Source of the DNA: an uncultured Chloroflexales bacterium
Lineage (GTDB): Bacteria; Chloroflexota; Chloroflexia; Chloroflexales; Chloroflexaceae
Assembly (NCBI GenBank): GCA_937902315.1
Contig: CALGUG010000059.1
Span: forward strand, 558,001 to 622,000
Reading direction: 5' to 3'
Length of the DNA stretch: 64,000 nt
Within the stretch, counting starts at the first letter, position 1. Each line of letters begins with the position of its first letter. This document shows positions 62,532 through 64,000 of this stretch, piece after piece. A model generated the notes under the pieces. That model searched no databases and had not been told where the DNA came from. It saw only the letters and a list, made by a program, of their open reading frames with translations. Made by a program: the position numbers and the translations under genes.

Positions 62532-64000
62532 TTATTTGTTTAAGATTCCATCAGGAAATGCTCTCTCTATTCCTATATTTATTCCTATACCTGTTATTGC
62601 TCCAGTACCGATACCAATAGCAGTTGCCCTTAATGTGGGTGTGCCCAAGCGCATTGCAAGTTTTGTTGCGCCTGCGCCAACACCTCCTGGTATAAGAGCA
62701 AGGGTCCCAGTTAATAAGGCATTCCAAGCCATATCTTTGGGAGTCAAGCAGTTTTGCAACCAATCCTTTCCTAATTGTATCGCTCCTTCTACAAGCATAC
62801 CAGCAGTTAGTCCCGTACCTATTCCTAGAGGTCCCTTGGCCCACTGTAGCTTTACAACAGGCGTCTTACGAGTTTGAATCCAACCCTTAGTAGTTTTCAG
62901 TGGGCCTTGCCACACTTTATCCATAACCTCTCGTGAGCCCTTCACAGTACCATAGCGAATCCAAGGGGTACTGATTGGCATTCCGAATACCTCTCCCACA
63001 ATACGAGCGTGTTTTTTAAAAGCGACAGTTACCCATTCGGCAGTGTTCGTCGTTACTCCAATTATTCCTGCCGAAATGGTACTTGCTACGATGCCACTAT
63101 TATCCACATTGACCAGCGGTCCGTTTAACAGATTAGCAGGCCACTTAGGTTCAAAGCAGCTACAGTCTCTCTTATTCCACCAATCATTAAAGCTGGGGTT
63201 ATAATGAGCCAAAATATTAGCCCCACCATATAATCCCCAGGCAGCACCCGCTACTATGATTGGTAATGGTATATGTCCACTCGGATCAACCAGATTGATC
63301 GGATCATTGTAGACATAGGCGTAGGTATTCCATGCTTGGCCATTGAGCGGGTCGGGGATCAGGCTATCTTGGGTTAGGAAGCGGCCCAAGCTAGGGTTAT
63401 AGTAGCGAGCACGCAGATAGAGCAGATTGCCCGTTGGGTCAGATGGCTCGCCAGTAAAGCCAAAGATCCCTTGTGGTCCAACTTGCTCCTCAAGCTCGCC
63501 AAAGGGCGAATAACGCATACGCGAAAGCAGATCGCCGTTGGCATCGCTCATCAGGCGAACGCTGCCAAGTGCATCGCTATGCAGATAGCTCCAAACCCCA
63601 TTGTTTTGTTGGCCAACACCCGGCAGAACAAAGCTGCTTGTTCCCTGCTGATGGCTGGCCAACACCTGCGTCAGCGCACTTGCTAAGTCAAGCGTAAAAC
63701 TGGTCGATATTCCATCGGTGGCCTGCCATAAACGGTCACCATTAGCATTATAGCCAAAGGTCGTTTGCGACAGCGCCGTGGTCGCTTGGATCAGACGGTC
63801 ATAGCTATCGTACTGGTAGCTGGTTTGGCCATCATTGGTCAGATTGCCATTGGCGTCGTACTGGACGGGTACCCCATTCAGACTGAGCAGTTGATTTGCA
63901 GCATCGTAGGTTGCGGTAACACTCTCGCCCGGCTCTTGCTTTGTGAGCCGATTACCACTGGCATCATAGCTATACTGATACGCTTCGCCAGTAGTGTATT
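62532..64000 (-). CDS. RHS-repeat polymorphic toxin, N-terminus beyond window
   Basis: 489 codons are open from the right edge to the stop at 62532; the start is outside. The first 150 residues are YD/RHS repeats (YSYDASGNRL, YDANGNLTNDGQTSYQYDSYDRL), then the core end: YLHSDALGSVRLMSDANG, FGFTGEPSDPTGNLLYLRARYYNPSLGRF and NDPINLVDPSGH. The last 250 residues are a different, Gly-rich and partly hydrophobic tip (PIIVAGAAWGLYGG, GIGTGLTAGMLVEGA, ATAIGIGTGAITGIGINIGI) that may form pores. The core folds as a hollow shell that holds the tip until it is delivered to a neighbouring cell. The small membrane protein behind it is the candidate immunity gene. Confidence 0.88.
   Translation of the reverse strand, partial: YTTGEAYQYSYDASGNRLTKQEPGESVTATYDAANQLLSLNGVPVQYDANGNLTNDGQTSYQYDSYDRLIQATTALSQTTFGYNANGDRLWQATDGISTSFTLDLASALTQVLASHQQGTSSFVLPGVGQQNNGVWSYLHSDALGSVRLMSDANGDLLSRMRYSPFGELEEQVGPQGIFGFTGEPSDPTGNLLYLRARYYNPSLGRFLTQDSLIPDPLNGQAWNTYAYVYNDPINLVDPSGHIPLPIIVAGAAWGLYGGANILAHYNPSFNDWWNKRDCSCFEPKWPANLLNGPLVNVDNSGIVASTISAGIIGVTTNTAEWVTVAFKKHARIVGEVFGMPISTPWIRYGTVKGSREVMDKVWQGPLKTTKGWIQTRKTPVVKLQWAKGPLGIGTGLTAGMLVEGAIQLGKDWLQNCLTPKDMAWNALLTGTLALIPGGVGAGATKLAMRLGTPTLRATAIGIGTGAITGIGINIGIERAFPDGILNK

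Overview
The window looks like chromosomal DNA of a filamentous or gliding member of the Chloroflexota, class Chloroflexia; a Herpetosiphon-like genome is my best guess. This rests on gene content: GAF-rich hybrid histidine kinases, PAS-STAS sensor proteins, DUF917/hydantoinase clusters, ELWxxDGT-repeat secreted proteins with a C-terminal YLPLV-type tail, DUF58/VWA operons and RHS proteins. No rRNA gene or housekeeping marker settles the species.

Layout. 0-3 kb: 3' part missing of a hybrid histidine kinase (minus strand). 3.4-5.7 kb: PspC-like protein and an M23 peptidase. 5.8-7.7 kb: TetR repressor plus MFS exporter with two operator palindromes wrapped around the -10 box. 7.7-8.8 kb: repeat-rich gap. 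8.8-12 kb: secreted ELWxxDGT beta-propeller protein. 12.4-14.9 kb: FMN reductase, FolB and a DUF58 protein. 15.5-19.2 kb: VTC-domain protein, an NHLRC2-like thioredoxin/NHL protein and a TatD-type hydrolase. 19.6-32.1 kb: a PucR regulator followed by a large hydantoinase locus in which a (short HyuA-like + DUF917) gene pair occurs twice, on either side of a full-length HyuA-HyuB pair. 32.6-33.5 kb: hemF. 34-40 kb: four paralogous PAS-PAS-STAS (RsbR-like) proteins arranged as two duplicated two-gene units. 40.3-47 kb: the operon hemA-hemC-hemD-hemB-hemE-hemL on the minus strand, divergent from a helix-turn-helix regulator. 48-52.3 kb: a DUF58/VWA membrane operon. 52.4-52.7 kb: tRNA-Leu, tRNA-Pro, tRNA-Arg. 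53.2-54.5 kb: MarR regulator and an NAD-dependent epimerase. 54.7-55.1 kb: tmRNA. 55.3-61.4 kb: a block of accessory genes (ParA-like ATPase, two ParB-like proteins, Cys-rich proteins, YdjM-like membrane protein) directly behind the tmRNA, probably an integrated or decaying mobile element. 61.6-64 kb: an RHS polymorphic-toxin locus with a likely membrane immunity protein and a displaced 91-bp RHS-core fragment.

How the parts work together. The hem operon plus hemF covers all steps from glutamyl-tRNA to protoporphyrinogen IX. The hydantoinase locus should open or desulfurise five-membered imide/ureide rings and is probably controlled by the neighbouring PucR protein. The four STAS proteins are probably sensor subunits of stressosome-like complexes, but no RsbS, RsbT or sigma factor is in the window.

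Scattered through the gaps are at least six copies of a MITE-like element with inverted ends built on GCGTCCGCCTACGGCTA. Several enclose or adjoin long perfect palindromes and a second short repeat (core AAGTTCCACTCTGCCGAAG). The most promising places for new biology are the duplicated HyuA/DUF917 locus, the RHS tip/immunity cassette, the tmRNA-linked ParA/ParB block and this repeat family.
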